The translations under genes were made by a program, and so were the position numbers. This document shows positions 44,036-56,073 of a stretch of DNA of 64,000 bases, piece by piece (within the stretch, counting starts at the first letter, position 1; each line of letters starts with the position of its first letter). The stretch spans positions 27,683,896 through 27,747,895 of the forward strand of contig NC_052144.2 of the NCBI RefSeq assembly GCF_016086655.4, read 5' to 3'. The stretch comes from Lepeophtheirus salmonis. Taxonomy: Eukaryota; Arthropoda; Copepoda; Siphonostomatoida; Caligidae. The notes under the pieces were generated by a model, which saw only the letters and a list, made by a program, of their open reading frames with translations, was not told where the DNA came from and ran no database searches.

Positions 44036-46171
44036 TATGTATTGCATCATATCATATGATTCAAATGCAATTCAAGGAATACGTACATAATTGTTGTTGC
44101 TGTAGGTAGGCTCTGAGTTGAAGAAAAAGGAAAAAATAAAGATTATGTATTTTCGTTGTTTTTTTTTTTACTCGGAAAGAGAGGGAAAAACAAAGAAGAT
44201 GGGATATTTACAATAGAAGTCATAAAGAACCAAGGAAGACTTTATTGTTTATGTGCTAACACTTGCCAGGTTTCTCTTTGGATTATGATGTAATGTTATT
44301 TGTAAAATCCTTGCATAAATTTCTTATTTATTTATTATACACATATGTATGCAACAAAGATGGATTTGAAGAACTTGTGGTGGTTGCTTGAATTAATGAG
44401 CCCTACCACATGCTAACAATATGTGACTATGTACATAGAACGGCCCTTGTTTGTGGTAATATTCCCCTCCCTCTCCAAAAAGGCTTTTCTGTTGAAGACG
44501 ATTTAAAAAACAATAATTTACCTTAATTTTGAGAATGCTTAAGCCTATTTTTTTTGTTGTACAGAACATTTTGATGTAAAAAAATGAATTTTGTGCTCAA
44601 AAAATGACTATTTTGAAGCCTGTATGGTACTGTCTCAAATATGAGTAAAAAAAGTTTATGTATATATATTTGGTATTGGTTTGTCATAGATAATATACCA
44701 AAATGGTGTCCCAGGTTGTAGTGATATAGTTGTTGAACAGAAAGTTATAGACAAGGAAACTCCATATCATTGAACACATTAGACCTCTTAATTTTAAATA
44801 CAAGGTGCACAATATTTGACTCATAGTATTTTATTTGGGAGGGTACAAGATTATTATGACTTACAAGGCCTTAAATTTTGTGAAAGTCAGTTTGCTGTTT
44901 TCTTTAAATACCATTTAAGAGAACGCGTTTCATTTTTTTTAACATTTCTTTTCCTGGATTTTTAAAAATACAAACAAAATGATGGTTCAATGATTGTTTG
45001 ATATCCCTATAATACCTAGGATGGGAAATACTCCTTCCCCGAAACTCATATCCTACACCTATGCTCTTTACAGAATGAGAATGAAATCGTTTTCAACTAC
45101 TTCAATTAATCACTCTTAATCAAAAATTGATTTAGAAAATAGTAATTATTTTATTTTATTCGATTTAGCAATGAAAAATGTTAAATATTGCAATGTCACC
45201 TGTATTCAATCAATACATACAGTATAGAGGTAGATTTGTCATTCATCAAGTCTGCAACAAGTTTCTACTTTGATTTATATCTCCATAGGACATGGTACAT
45301 ACAATGTTTTTTTTTTTTTGTATTCACAATATTTGTTTTCTTCAACAACTTTTTATTAATGAGCTGTTCTCATAACCGTGTATGATACACATTTCTTTTT
45401 TTCAAAATGTGTCCCCAGGATTTTATTTATCTTTAAATCAATCCATATATTATAAAAATAAAACTGTTTATCTTGGTATAATTTTATATAGAAAGTGTCA
45501 TCTACGTTCTTACTGGAAGTACCAAAGGGTTATTCCAAACTGTTTTTATTTTTTACAAGAGTGTGGTCTTATATGCAATATTGTAATTTGTGACTTTTAT
45601 TAACTAGTTTGAATTGTGAATGGTATTAGAGCGGTATTTACTTTTATTAGTATGTAAACAAAGTGAAAGAGAGTGGTGCTGTCTTGTGGCAAAATAATAG
45701 AACTTCCTTGAATCATAATATTATTTAATATAAAATATAGGTGTAGACTGAGAAGAGTTTTCACAGCGCTCTCTGTAATATTTGCTCAGCATGCGTCATT
45801 TTTTTTTTAAGTAACAAGTTACAGACTATCACACCACTTTACGGATAATATATATTATTTTGTTTGGATTTGAAGACTAAGTATAAGATTTGCAAATTTG
45901 GGACTTTTTCTCCCCTTTCTGTAATTAACCGTTAATTTTTTGTGCATATATTGTGTGTACTAGGGGTTTTCATTCCCTGGGAAATTATTTTTGAACCAAA
46001 ATCCCGGTAGTAAATAATAAATACCGTAAAAAACATATATATTTTTTTATATCTTAACAAGAAAGAATCAATTTTAAGCTAGTCTTACTCATATATTCTC
46101 AATTCTCGTTTTTTTTCATATCCAAGTCGGTTTTTTAAAGCCACCAGTTTTTGATTTAAAGTTATATTATA
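44036..46171. other. AT-rich DNA, no gene recognised
   Basis: Frames at 45188-45385 and 45382-45603 are Phe, Tyr and Ile rich with no motif. The exact 20-base block TTTTAAGCTAGTCTTACTCA (46074-46093) is shared with 33474. Confidence 0.4.
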
Positions 46172-46179
46172 CAAACATT

Positions 46180-47014
46180 CAGGCTTGTAAGCGATCAGGA
46201 AACAAATTGCGGGCTGATCAAAAATTGCGATATAGCAATATAACGATCAGGGCCATTTGCAATCATCGATCGGATCAATTTAATTGCGATCATATTCAAA
46301 TAATTCAAATAATATAACTTCTTTCAACCTATAGATGTATATATATATATTTATTTAATTGTAAACTTAAATAAACAATTTATAAACCTTTTTCAAATGT
46401 ATTTATTTAGAATATTTTAATATAACAAAAAATAAAATATATCTAGAAAATAACTAAATATTGTTTGCCAGATAATAATAAAATACCTATATAAGTCATT
46501 TTTCTTCTAGCTCTTTATTTGACACTAACAGGAAATGCATCTCGAAGCCTCTGTTTAGTCCTCCTCAGGATCTGTTTGGCCTTGGAGAACAAACGATCGC
46601 TGCTGGCACTACTGGGAAGTACGACATTTCCAGACCTTCATAGTCATCAGCCAGGTATTTTTACGCTTCCTTCTTGGCCTTATCCATCTTTTTGGAACTT
46701 TTGTGAAGAGATTACTCTCTTTCTGCACATCCGAAGACAGTTGGCAGGATGGCTGATCTTAAAATGAGATGGTCTTCTCAAGAAAGAACCGTTTAACTTC
46801 TTCTTGATTCTCCTTAATAAGAAACGCTAATTTGACTTCAGGGAGATAAGCTGAAATGTAATTTTGTACAAATTGAGCGGATTGCAATTTTACTATTTCT
46901 GTTGCGATATAGCGATATTAAGATCAGGAACGATTGCGATACTGCGATCAGCGATATAATATTGCCATATCGCAGTTGATCGCCGATTAGAAAAAACTCA
47001 GTTCGACAAGCCTG
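46180..47014. mobile_element. hAT element, 835 bp, transposase tail retained
   Basis: The left end is CAGGCTTGTAAGCGATCAGG and the reverse complement of the right end is CAGGCTTGTCGAACTGAG. The flanks CAAACATT (46172-46179) and CAAATATT (47015-47022) match at 7 of 8 bases, as expected for an aged hAT target duplication. Both sub-terminal regions are rich in GCGATC, GCGATA and their reverse complements, probably transposase binding motifs. A decayed C-terminal transposase segment lies on the minus strand at 46515-46690. The rest of the transposase is gone. Confidence 0.88.
46515..46690 (-). pseudogene. hAT transposase C-terminal dimerisation fragment
   Basis: On the minus strand, after an AKYLADDYEGLEMS-like stretch in one frame, a shift leads to PSSASSDRLFSKAKQILRRT and KQRLRDAFPVSVK before a TAA at 46515-46517. 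hAT transposases end with a block of the form P-x-x-S-x-x-S-E-R-x-F-S-x-A-x-x-I-x-x-x-x-R-x-R-L, needed for dimer formation. Here the usual glutamate is aspartate. Only this end is preserved and it has one frameshift, so it is inactive. Its place inside hAT-type termini supports the call. Confidence 0.75.
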
Positions 47015-47022
47015 CAAATATT

Positions 47023-47429
47023 ATGGTACTTCGTTTGGGCATCATTTACTATCAGTGAATATACCGCATCATTTTCAAATCATAAACCGTAAAAACTTTA
47101 AACCGAGCATTTCTTCAATATGTATTAAACGTTTAATTGAATGAGTTATATAAATAATTGAAGCTAATACGATTTTTGTGAAGCAATGAATTGAAGAATT
47201 TTCTCGTATTTCTTATAGGTATAAAAACCCTAGAAATAACCCTACATTGCGAATCTCTGTATTTGAATGTATGTTGAGATGTGACTATTTTTTTAAATTA
47301 CGTTTGTGATTTGATATATTTTTGCATACATGCATTCTCAACATGAAATGTTAGTTTGTGCATCCTTATCGAATTGCGTGGTGTATTTTCTATTTGTTCA
47401 CTATCTATTTCAGAGAGTGTTGTTATCTT
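47023..47429. other. AT-rich DNA, nothing recognised
   Basis: No reading frame or repeat partner could be recognised here. Confidence 0.3.
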
Positions 47430-47940
47430 TATTGTATCAGACAACCTTTCTTCCAAAAAGAAAGAAAAAAAGGCTCGAAATCCAAATAAGACAATCATAC
47501 CAACCACTATTTATATCTTATATAATCTTTGACTATCACTATTTCTTCACCATTTATAATTAATTACATATTATAAAAATCTACATAGTATTTTATTCGA
47601 TACTGTTTTATAATATTGCTTAGTAATATTTGATTGAAAGAGTAGTTATGATTAATTATTATATTATTTCTATGAAGAAATAGCCAAAATCTCATCCCAT
47701 ATATAATAAAATGGCCAATATATACATATAATATATCAACGACGAGGGATCAACAAGAAAATGTATTCCTGTTGTTTTGGAAACGGAGCATATGTATTGA
47801 ATAACTTATTACTTTGTATATTTATGAAAAAGAAAAAATTATGAAATAGCCATGACGTATTAAGGGAGAAAAAGGAATCGAGAACTGACAACAAAATACA
47901 TAGGGCATTTTTGTGTTAGCGAGGTAATGCCTTAAGAGGG
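47430..47940 (-). repeat. Repeat family B, inverted copy
   Basis: CAACCTTTCTTCCAAAAAG, ACTGACAACAAAATACATAG and GTGTTAGCGAGGTAATGCC match 59275-60095 in the same orientation and 22960-23200 in reverse. An internal block TACATAGTATTTTATTCGAT is shared with 59450 and weakly with 3690. Confidence 0.7.
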
Positions 47941-49132
47941 ACACTTTTAGGTGCTGAGACTCTTAAGATATTTACTTTGTAATATAATTGTTTTATTGAT
48001 ATTTCATCATAGTGTTGAGTTGCTGGAAATACGTAAAGATATGACAAAATAAATATCGTTTCAGTTTTCTTTAGAGCGTTTTCACGTGACGTCAGCATTG
48101 TTGCTCTCGGCAATTATGGTGCCCTAAACAATCAAGTTCTATATATTTATGAAAATAATGAACTATTGGATCTCAAAATGGGATCAACAAATAAAAGAAA
48201 TTACAGATTTTTTAATTACTCCTAAACTCGACTGCCAAAAGGGAAAGGAAAAATTTGAAAAAAGCATGTAGTAGCTGCTAGTCTTCTGTATTTATCTTGT
48301 TGCCAACTTTTAATTAGTATTTAGATAATAGTTCTTAGTAATTATGTATACATACATTGAATTGATAATCTTATCAACGACAAAGTATGACATGAAACAA
48401 ATTCTAACGGGAGTCCCTTTATTGATATGAATTAATAGTTAATCAAAATCCTATATTATACCTTTTTTTTGGAGTTCATAGTTGGTATACTCAGTTGATT
48501 TAAATCATACAATTTTCAACTTACAAAAATTAATCCAAAGAGCGGAAAGGAAAATGCGCTACATCTGTGTTTAGTTAAAAAAAGTGAGCCGTAACTGTAA
48601 AAATACGTCACTATGTTTTGTTATACATCTGACCTTAAAATGTCTTGAAACTTGTTATTCATTGTTATACTGTCTTATTTTCTTGTTGCTTATAGAAATT
48701 AACAATTAAAATTATTTTTCTCTCATTACGATACTTTTATCGTCCCTAATCGATCAAAATATTGTTCAAATTTAGGCATTTCATTGGGATTTTCAGTGCA
48801 TATTACTTTGACTTAATTCAAACATCAGTATTTATCAATGGCATCAAGTAGTATGCCATGCAGATGATCTCTCTTTCTTTTCTTTTTTCTTAAAGCCATT
48901 TGACGTAGTTTAATCCAGATTTATTGGAAATTTGTTATGTACTAAAAATATCAACTTTGAACCCCTTTAATTATGATACAATTTATGAAATCAGTCATGA
49001 AAATCTTGTTATGTAATTTACAAATATGTTACAATTTTTTTGTTCTTTGCTCATATTATATTTTCTTAATGTAATTTCATTTTAATTTTTGTTAAAATGG
49101 AAAATAATTTTTTTAATTTTATTTATGTTGCA
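47941..49132. other. Probable intron upstream of the YPEL exon
   Basis: AT-rich DNA without a recognised frame. It ends in the T-rich tract and TTGCAG acceptor at 49132. Confidence 0.4.
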
Positions 49133-49421
49133 GGTGATTCAAGTGTGTACGATAGGATATTATATCTATAAAAAAGAAAAGACGCATATTCTAACGCCAT
49201 CTGATTTTGATCTGGAATTTGAAAATCATCCATTATTTATCACCAAAAGAAACATAGAAATACATACATACTAATATATATTGATAATACTAAACAGAGA
49301 GGACATCGGTTGCTGTTATCCAATTCACAGGAAGTGCGTTTGTTGTTTTTTTAAAAAGAAGTAGAGGATACTATGAACTGGATGGTAGTGTTGAGATCCC
49401 TCATCGTAGAGTGTTTAGTCA
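49133..49421 (+). other. Candidate 5' UTR part of the YPEL exon
   Basis: TTTTTTTAATTTTATTTATG followed by TTGCAG at 49127-49132 is a good splice acceptor. From 49133 the sequence is less AT-rich in parts. A short frame through 49274 stops, and an in-frame TAG at 49416-49418 lies one codon before the ATG at 49422, so translation of YPEL cannot begin further upstream in this exon. Other acceptors inside the segment (for example TAG at 49418) are possible. Confidence 0.4.
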
Positions 49422-50030
49422 ATGCCTTGTAACTTCATCTCCAGTTGTTTTTTACTGGATCATCAGTACTGGGATCGCCATTGTATAGCGGGATCTGAAG
49501 AAGCCGGACTACGCGGCGTTTCTAATCAAGCAAGAACAGTGGCTAATCAACCAGGAAGCGTGAATGGTGGAGGGGGTGGACGGGTTGGAGGCTCAGGAAG
49601 TAATTCCTCTAGTGCTTCTTCCGGAAACGGCTCTAACCCCTCCTCCGCCTCCTCTGTAGTTCCTGAAAGCACTACGAAAATAATGAAGACATTCAGAGCC
49701 TATTTGCCACCTGCATGTCATCGAACTTATAGCTGTGTCCATTGTCGGGCTCATTTAGCGAATCATGACGAACTTATTTCTAAATCATTTCAAGGCTCTC
49801 AAGGCCGGGCTTATCTCTTTAATTCCGTCGTCAATATCGGGTGTGGAGCAGCAGAGGAGCGTGTCCTTCTCACCGGTCTTCACGCTGTAGCCGATATCTA
49901 TTGTGATTGCTGTAAAACCACTCTTGGGTGGAAATATGAACAAGCCTACGAATCCAGCCAAAAATATAAAGAAGGGAAATTTATCATTGAGCTAGCCCAT
50001 ATGATTAAGGAAAATGGATGGGAAAGTTAA
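49422..50030 (+). CDS. YPEL: Yippee-like zinc-binding protein (YPEL family)
   Basis: The 202-codon frame ends in a full Yippee domain (residues about 90-202). The four zinc-binding cysteines are C105, C108, C161 and C164, exactly the family spacing C-x2-C-x52-C-x2-C. Nearly invariant blocks are present: HCRAHLANHDELISKSFQGS, GRAYLFNSVVNIGCG, ERVLLTGLHAVADIYC, KTTLGWKYEQAYESSQKYKE and the end IIELAHMIKENGW. YPEL proteins are small conserved nuclear and centrosome-associated factors linked to cell growth control. Their biochemical role is uncertain, though the fold resembles that of cereblon. Family members are normally about 110-125 residues. Here about 87 more precede the domain, with a Gly/Ser/Asn-rich tract at residues 45-78. 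The ATG at 49422 follows a stop and has a poor context. The next in-frame ATG (49683, residue 88) has an A at -3 and starts just before the conserved domain, so the shorter 115-residue form may be the main product. The whole domain is in one exon without introns. Confidence 0.94.
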   Translation: MPCNFISSCFLLDHQYWDRHCIAGSEEAGLRGVSNQARTVANQPGSVNGGGGGRVGGSGSNSSSASSGNGSNPSSASSVVPESTTKIMKTFRAYLPPACHRTYSCVHCRAHLANHDELISKSFQGSQGRAYLFNSVVNIGCGAAEERVLLTGLHAVADIYCDCCKTTLGWKYEQAYESSQKYKEGKFIIELAHMIKENGWES

Positions 50031-50777
50031 GTGGCGTCCAGGATTATTGGTTGTGTGATGTGGATACATAGTATGAACTCTTTATCATCATTGTCTATTT
50101 GTTTGGGAGAGAGGCCTTACTGTTGGCTCCCTTGTCTCTCTTTCTCCCTTTTCTTCTTTCACAGACTTTCTTATTTTATCCCCAGGAATAGAATGACACA
50201 AAAGTATTAGGGCCCTTTATATTATATTATAATAACTTATGCACTTTTACATATAATTAGTATAATGCTATGACTCTCTCGCTCTGTTAGAGATTTGTCA
50301 GAGATGAAGTAAGGAATATTACTACATGCATACTATTACCTATAATTATTACTGCAATTATTGTACTATGATGTACTATTTGTTTCGAATGATCGATTAT
50401 TATTTGTTATGTACTGTTTGTATAAAATCCACTGTAACATGAGTGTTTTTCTCTGTTTAAATTTCTTATTAAGACTGATTTACACACATACGTATTACGA
50501 GTGTATGTGCCATATATTTACATACGTATGTATCCAATTGACCTCTTCCTCATCCGTGTCATTTCACGACAGAGGAAGAGGGGTATCATCATAGGTCGTT
50601 ACTCTTGAACTCCTATTTCTTTGTAAAAAAACAAAAAACCAAATAAACCCTTTTTTCTGCTACACAAAGTACATTTATGTTCGTTCGTCGAAGCCATTCT
50701 CCACCTCTTAAACACCTATTCCCTACATACATAAAAGCATAGTTATCCTTCATACCCTTCCTATACATACTTAACCT
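50031..50777 (+). other. YPEL: Candidate YPEL 3' UTR
   Basis: AT-rich DNA follows the TAA. AATAAA occurs at 50642-50647, and again at 50987-50992 and 51396-51401. I cannot tell which is used. Microsatellite-like ATACGTA words lie near 50490-50530. No other gene is seen. Confidence 0.35.
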
Positions 50778-51066
50778 CACGGCCGGTTTTAGCGTGTGTG
50801 GGGCCAGGGTTAAAAATAGATGTGATGTGAGCCCTTTTTGAAAAAATTGTTTTTCTTTTTTTTTTAAATTAAAATATAGACCTTTTGAAATACTTTTACT
50901 TTTTTTTATAAAAGATTTTTTTAATTTTTTCTCAAATGAAAATAATTGAGTATACATTTTATTTAATTTAAATGACCTTTTCTAAGAATAAAATAATTAT
51001 TAATTGAAAGGAATCTACCCTGCACGGGGTCTGGAGCAAATGCCCTCACCCCTAAAACCGGCACTG
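50778..51066. mobile_element. 289-bp MITE downstream of YPEL
   Basis: The left end CACGGCCGGTTTTAGCGTGT and the right end, whose reverse complement is CAGTGCCGGTTTTAGGGGTG, are inverted repeats, both followed inward by G-rich sequence. The interior is AT-rich. CCT on both flanks could be a 3-bp duplication or chance. It lies where the YPEL 3' UTR could still run and carries an AATAAA on the plus strand (50987). Confidence 0.65.
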
Positions 51067-52400
51067 CCTACACTCTATACATTCTGATCATCATAATTCA
51101 ATTCCTCAAAAAAGTTTCTAAGAAATCACAAGGTATTTTCTTGGAATGATTTGTGTTTTTTTTTATAGATTTTCTTTTCTTTATAAAATTTCAAATTACA
51201 CTCCTGCTTCTACATATAAAACAATTTATATGATTATATATTTATACAATTTTTTGTAAAAGTTTATCAAAAATTTAATTACTTACATTCTCTTTCTCTC
51301 TCTTCATTGAGTCCCCTTTTTGACCCCTTATCCCTCTGTCCTCTCCTGGATTGATTCTTTTTTCTCTCAACAAAATCAATGTTTTTTATATCTACAATAA
51401 ATTACTATTCTATTAAAAAACGTAACTTAGAAATTTTTAAATGTATTATTTCTAATAATTATTCTTATGTGATTTTTTTATTCGTATCTATACAAAAAAT
51501 GAAATGTTAAGTAAAAAATGTGTAAATGTTTTAAATTTGTTATTGATGTACAGGTTTTTTTTTTTGTGTGTGTGTGTGTTTTTTTTTAAACAAACAAAAT
51601 TCTTAACTTTTAAAAGTGTTTCTTTTTAAGTTTTACTTTTTTTTACTATAAGTGTAATTCAAAATAATTACATAAATTGCATATGGCTGTGACGATCTTT
51701 TGTTTGTTTTTATTTCTTTAAATAAAAAAAATCAGTGTTTGACTAACTAAACCATCAACAACCAACACTTACTTTATAGGGTATATATTATAGGTATCAT
51801 TTTAACATATGATGAAATTTATTGGTAGGAAACTTATTCCTTTTCCCCTCTCTCAAAAAGACATCTTTTCTATAGATATTTTCTCCAGAGAGATATTGAT
51901 GACACTTTCACTCGCCTTTGTTAATAAACTACATATTATGTTACTTTAAAAATGGGATTACTCCCCTCATTAATAAAACAACCTTCGCTGAAGCATCAAT
52001 CACGTTTCGAATGAAAGTCAATATGAGGCTTAAGGTTCGTTTGTATGTATTTATTTATTAAAGCATTTGGGACACTTCTAGGGACAATATTTGAAGGACA
52101 GTAAAATTTTAGGGTGTTTAATAATTAAACATTTTGAGTGGTTTTTTTAATGGAAAATTTTGATTGGTCACTTACTTATAAAAGCCTAAATTATATTTCT
52201 GGAGTAAAAAAAAAATTGACAATTTATTTTGAATGTTAAAAATATTTTTAAATTTGGCAAAAAAAATTAAATATTGGCATTAACAAACACATTTTTTTTC
52301 TCTTTAAAACACACCTTTTAGTAACATTCTATGTATCCTTGATCCACTAAATATTTCCGTAGAAAAATATACATCGAACAGATAACAGCTTATAGAAGGC
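51067..52400. other. AT-rich DNA, no gene recognised
   Basis: A GT microsatellite (51566-51580) and T runs. No frame with family resemblance. Confidence 0.35.
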
Positions 52401-52541
52401 CAGAGCTTCTCAACTTTTTAACTTGAGCCCTCCCCCTCATTCTGAATAAAGAACATAAATTTAAATAATTTTTTTCGCTAAAAACACTTGACGATAATCT
52501 TATCACCTCGCCCTGGAATTTGAGAAGATAGAGAAACACTG
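52401..52541. mobile_element. 141-bp hAT-type MITE
   Basis: The left end CAGAGCTTCTCAACTTTTTA and the reverse complement of the right end CAGTGTTTCTCTATCTTCTC resemble the CAGNGGTTCTCAA ends of hAT elements. No convincing target duplication; TAGAAGG-like strings lie near both ends but out of register. Confidence 0.5.
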
Positions 52542-55297
52542 ATTTTAAGAAGGGAACTTCTTTATTTTATCTTTTTTTTTTTTTAAAGAGTTTACTTTTA
52601 TCTCATAACAAATTCTTTTGGAATGATTTTGGGGCATAAAAATATACAGTCTTTCACACATATTATCTCAAAGCAGTGTTCTAAAAATTGGTCAACAAAC
52701 CCCACTTTCTTGTTTTTCTAAGATGTAGACTATCTTTACCTATTTACATAAGTAAGGATGTGAAAATTGTTGAAACTGAGGTGAGTGCAAAGACCATGCC
52801 TAAGGAATGTCATATAAAATATGGTAACTTTTCGACATATCTGCTGACAGACATCATCAAAAAAACGAAAATGTTCTTTACTTGCTGTTACGTTTCAAAT
52901 TTCAAAATAAAAAGAAATAATTAGTAAGACCACTAACATATTTCAGATTACCCAAGTATAGTCTTTTTTTCCTTCTCTTTTATTATTGCTTAAGACTAAA
53001 CAGCATCAACCCTTAATTTCTTTATATGATGAGTACTGGAAGATGAGATCCATTTCTTCCTATTGGCTTATAGAACTGATTAACCTTACTTCGTTCTATT
53101 TATTATTTTTTTGTTTGTAGTTGCAATATAGCAATTTTTTAAAGTATTGCATTATTATTAGGAAAGAATAACTGTTTTCAGTAATATAAGTAAGTTGTGT
53201 ATAGCTTTTCTGGGATATCCTTCATTTTAAACTATTTTATCGCTTTCTTATCTATCAATATTAAGCAGATAGTTGGTCTGTTAATAATTTTTTTTTTTAA
53301 ATGAATAAAGGAATATGAGAAAGTGTACTTTTCTTCAAAAACCTTTGTTATTAGGTTTTTTTTTGTTAATTTCAATTATTTTTTGTGTAGTGTTGGATTA
53401 CTAAAAGGTCATTTTTCTTAAAATTTACTGTTCTAGGATCGATATTTTCGAAACAGTTGAGGTATCAAAATTGGTATTGTGAATTTGATATATTTTAGAT
53501 TAAAAATATAAAACAAAAAAAATAACGTGAAGGAGCAATTCCCATGCACCTCCAAGGGCGTCGATAGGACTTTGTTGGGAGTAAGGTTATATCAGGAACT
53601 AGATGCTTTTTGACATAAATAATATTGTTGATTTTATTTGGAGAGGCTGAAATTTTGAGGGAGCATTATTATACCGTTTTAATTACATCCATCAAACCGG
53701 TTTTACTCTGTGATGGGCCTAGGACAAAGATAAATGAGCGAGGCATTTTTTTTTTAGTTTGAAGTTAATTTCTGATTTCATTATTTATTACAAAATTTAT
53801 TTTTAACAGATAATTAATAATTAATTATTGGCTGTCGAAATGGAATTTACGTTTAAATGAATTCGGATAATATTTCACGAGAAGACTGTGCCTTAATGAC
53901 ATTCTTTTTAAAAATAGTTTTTCATGATTAACGAATTTCTTATTATTTTAAATTTATATATCTTCAAAAAAAAAATAGAGAAAACATCTATTAATTGAAA
54001 AAAAAAATTATTTATTTCTACAAAATATATCCTGTGTAGGATCTATTATTTTTTGAAATGAAGCAAAGAGTAGACTGGCGACATAGCTACGCCCCCTGTA
54101 GTTGTAGCTGCTCAATTTTTTTGCAAAGGTAACTTTCTTGTTGCTATCCTAATTGTGAAATTTGTTTAATTTTCTGCATTCAAAGGCATGACTAATTTAA
54201 AAGAATATATTTTGTCAAATTGCTCCAAAAAATAATATCTTCAAATTGCTTTTAAAAAAAAGATTACTTAGATTTTTTTTATTAAATTGTCCTTTAAGAA
54301 AATAAAAGATTATTTTCAAAAACATGTTATTGCCAATTTTGGTATCCTTATTTAATGTCTCAATTGTGGCATTTATAAAGGAACCATTATCTCAAAAATG
54401 TCAAGGGGACCCCTCCCGAAGAAAAATTCCAGGAACGACCCTATGCGTAGGAAAAATGCTCCAAAAGAATATACCGATATACCAAACAACTCATGATAAA
54501 TATGAATGTCCCATGATTAAATGTTCTTTTAATCAAATCTATCAACTAAACTGAAAGGTTTATTTTCTTCTTCTCGTTACATCATTTGATATATGTAAAA
54601 AAACAAAAAAAAACAACAGGTTCTGAGCTCTCATTATGTTTTAACTGTAACTTTGTTGTTTATGTAAAATATACATATTTAATGGGAGAAAGTAAGGGGA
54701 AATATGAAAGCTGGGCTCTAAAAACTCTTAAAAAAACCCTTAGGCTATAATCCCTTCCTTTTTTTGCCCTCACAATTAATAGCCATATTTAATTTTTATG
54801 GTTTTTTTATGTAGAAATATAATTATTATATATTTAGCCTTTCTCTTTTTCCCACTCATAAAAAGCACTTATGATGATTTTTGTCTTCTCCAGTGGTGTT
54901 GCTATTTTATCATAGGTATGTTAACTACAAGTTGCAATTTCTCCGTCCTAAAATGTATTACATAATTTCAACATTTGTCATTCTCATTAGCAAATATTAA
55001 TTGGAACTCTCATTTCATTTTGATCTAATAAAATTATATGGTTATTATGTAGTGATGACTAGTATAACTGTGAGCATTTGAACTTTATAATGTGCAAAAA
55101 TGTGGATTATTTAATTATTGGATTAAGATCATCTGAAGTACTGAAAATCCTTTCTTTAAGATTATTCATTTCATTTTTTTGTTGCAACTTGTATGCAACA
55201 TATATAAAATAATTTTTGTAGCTAAGCTCTCAAAATGATGAAAGCTAGCAACGCCCTTGGTCTGCTCTATGCTTTTTTTCTATGTTCTGTAATATTC
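52542..55297. other. AT-rich DNA, no gene recognised
   Basis: Frames at 52688-52924 and 54324-54554 (78 and 76 codons) have balanced composition but no motif I can place, and no splice context. A GGGCGTCGATAGGAC block at 53560 may be a worn end of the GGGCGTCC MITE family. Confidence 0.4.
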
Positions 55298-55730
55298 CAG
55301 GGGCGCCCAATGGGGGTGGGCTGGAGGAGCTGTAGCCTTACTTCCCCCTAAAAAATAAGGAATTTATGCTATTTATTAGAAAATTCAATATTTCAATTTT
55401 AGTTCAAAACAATTTTATTTTTTGTAAAAGCTATGGATTTTTGAATTTTTTGTTAACATATATGTATTTAAAATTTTTTTTTTTTTCAAATAATTTGTTT
55501 TTTTGTGTGAACAGCTATGAATTTTTAAAAATGTAACCAAAATGTTTAATATTTTTAATTATTTTTTGTGAATTCCTGTGGATTTCTTTTGCAAATATTT
55601 TGGTATATAATTTTTTTTTCAAAAAATTTAATATTTGAAAGTAAATTTGTGAAATGTTTTCAAAAAAATAATTTTTCATATTTCAACAAAAACTAAGCCC
55701 TCCCGCCCCTTATACGATCCTGCGGATGAA
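55298..55730. mobile_element. GGGCGTCC-family MITE
   Basis: The left end CAGGGGCGCCCAATGGGGGT with GGGCTGGAGGAGCTGTAGCC following, and the right end containing CCTGCGGATG, match the family. The interior consists of TTTTTGAATTTTT words. The right terminus is worn. Confidence 0.65.
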
Positions 55731-56073
55731 CTTGTTTTCCTTAAAAAAATTATTATGATTGTTTGTTCATTTATTTTCATGTCTTAAGAAAACCTCCATC
55801 AATGTCGTTTATTATTAGAATACCAACACATTATTATAAAAAATACTAACTTACTTCAATACCTTATAGAACAATTTTAAGTCAATCTGCTTTGTATTTG
55901 TATTATTATTGAAAGCAATCCTTGATTTGCTCATTGTATACTTTAAACCAAAAAAAAAAAAATAATAATAACATGTTACATGTTGAAAAAAAATCATAAA
56001 ATAAACTGTTGTATGTTTGATTCGATCATTCTGTTATAGCTCTTTTTCTAAATTATTCAACTAACTCTGGGTA

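Noticed and set aside
50613..50957. 114-codon minus-strand frame downstream of YPEL
   Set aside because: It overlaps the left half of the MITE at 50778-51066 and poly-T runs, with no motif.
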